Part shown: piece by piece, positions 63,336 to 64,000 of the stretch
How positions within the stretch are numbered: position 1 is the stretch's first letter
Layout of the letters: every line of letters starts with the position of its first letter
NCBI RefSeq assembly: GCF_000150955.2
Contig: NC_011678.1
Coordinates: forward strand, 267,518-331,517
DNA length: 64,000 nucleotides
Source: Phaeodactylum tricornutum CCAP 1055/1
Taxonomy: Eukaryota > Bacillariophyta > Bacillariophyceae > Surirellales > Neidiaceae
Direction: 5' to 3'
The notes under the pieces: generated by a model
The model's database searches: none
Told to the model about the DNA's origin: nothing
Seen by the model: the letters and a program-made list of their open reading frames with translations, nothing else
Program-made: the position numbers and the translations under genes

Positions 63336-64000
63336 ATGAACTCAAACCAACTTTCAAAAAGCGAAACAAACGGTGAGAGGAAGCCCGCTACAATACCGCT
63401 TACCTTGAATGCATCGGCTACTGCACCAGATACACTAAGCGAGACAAATCCGACTTTCACAAACCAGAATTTAAGCGAAAACGGACGAAATAAATCAAAC
63501 GATGGATATCCCAGCGCGCGAGAAAACATGCATGTTGCTGGTCTCGCAGACGTGGTGCTTCAGGAACCGACTGGTTTGGCGCCAGGGTTTAGTCCATCTA
63601 CTAGTTCCTTTGTTGTTGGCCGCTTTTTCCAGTCGGGCATGTCAGAATTGTTCGATTTGGCAAACTTTCCCACCTCTGATGAGAAAATGAAGACCAAGGA
63701 CGCACTTCTACGATACTTTTTGCATCGTAGTCAATTGCCGCAATCCTCCCCGGAGAATCGAATAGAAAAAGAAATGGATATTTTGCAGCGATCGGAAGGA
63801 GGAGTAGAGGAACCCCTCCCTAGCAGACGATTCGCGACAAGCTCGAATAAGCATGCCATAGCTTCAGCAAGGAACAATGATTTTTTGAAGGGTCCTGCAT
63901 CGAAATCATTTGCGGAATTACTGGAGGCAATTCAACTAAAGAAGCCGCCCAGATCATTGTATCACGGTGATGCGTTCCGCTCAGGATATTCATCGATTTC
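63336..64000 (+). CDS. Unknown polar protein, cut by the right window edge
   Basis: The ATG at 63336 opens a frame that is still open at the right edge, giving 221 codons with no stop. Not recognised. It is rich in Ser, Asn, Thr and Glu at the start (MNSNQLSKSETNGERKPATI), then FVVGRFFQSGMSELFDLANF, KTKDALLRYFLHRSQL, a coiled-coil-like charged stretch (RIEKEMDILQRSEGG), and SFAELLEAIQLKKPP. No signal peptide or membrane segment. The frame overlaps a GT at GGTGAG (63372), but no splice is needed. The remainder lies outside. Confidence 0.55.
   Translation, partial: MNSNQLSKSETNGERKPATIPLTLNASATAPDTLSETNPTFTNQNLSENGRNKSNDGYPSARENMHVAGLADVVLQEPTGLAPGFSPSTSSFVVGRFFQSGMSELFDLANFPTSDEKMKTKDALLRYFLHRSQLPQSSPENRIEKEMDILQRSEGGVEEPLPSRRFATSSNKHAIASARNNDFLKGPASKSFAELLEAIQLKKPPRSLYHGDAFRSGYSSI

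Overview
The window looks like nuclear DNA of a pennate diatom, most probably Phaeodactylum tricornutum or a close relative. Three lines of evidence support this. Genes are dense and carry few, short introns (about 53 to 210 bases, nearly all GT..AG). Four proteins have bipartite plastid presequences with an A|F cleavage motif of the diatom type. The gene set also fits a photosynthetic stramenopile: a bacterial-type nitrite reductase, a plastid-like formate/nitrite channel, a voltage-gated proton channel, a PEX13 and a tiny thylakoid-type membrane protein. No rRNA, tRNA, CRISPR array or intact transposon was recognised. I recognised about 30 protein-coding genes. Several appear only after splicing, and one runs off the right edge.

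Layout. 1-5 kb: mitochondrial processing peptidase beta (cut by the left edge, minus), an IFRD-family protein (plus) and an acidic membrane protein (minus). 5-12 kb: an F-box/LRR protein (plus) facing a TANGO6/Rtp1-like HEAT protein (minus). 12.8-21 kb: a NirB-NirD fusion nitrite reductase (plus) facing a five-exon DHX29/DHX57-like DEAH helicase (minus). 21.7-25.7 kb: a Serinc whose first coding exon is only the start codon, then a tandem group of three tiny related genes. 26-30 kb: a transmembrane LRR protein (minus) and an Hv1 proton channel (plus). 30.6-37.2 kb: a diatom-type protein with a 'GDVIxYY' domain, V-ATPase subunit A, and a formate/nitrite transporter (minus). 37.2-39 kb: a gene-free, hairpin-bearing interval. 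39-48 kb: a DUF5672-like glycosyltransferase, a saccharopine-dehydrogenase-like oxidoreductase, TFIIF beta (minus), a second GDVIxYY protein and an unknown protein. 48-57.5 kb: a membrane histidine kinase with receiver and HPt parts (minus), a membrane-anchored alpha/beta hydrolase (minus), eIF3d (plus), an NPPY methyltransferase-like protein (minus) and a small basic protein (minus). 58-64 kb: a small plastid membrane protein, a USP36/42-like deubiquitinase, PEX13 (minus) and an unknown gene cut by the right edge.

Functional links. NirBD and the formate/nitrite channel, about 20 kb apart, both have plastid-type presequences, so together they could move nitrite into the plastid and reduce it there. 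The Hv1 channel and the V-ATPase catalytic subunit both handle protons, though probably on different membranes. The two GDVIxYY proteins share a domain I cannot name. The rest is ordinary housekeeping (translation, transcription, mitochondrial import, ubiquitin, peroxisome). The least explained items are the small-gene tandem group, the GDVIxYY family, the one-chain phosphorelay kinase and two perfect intergenic hairpins.
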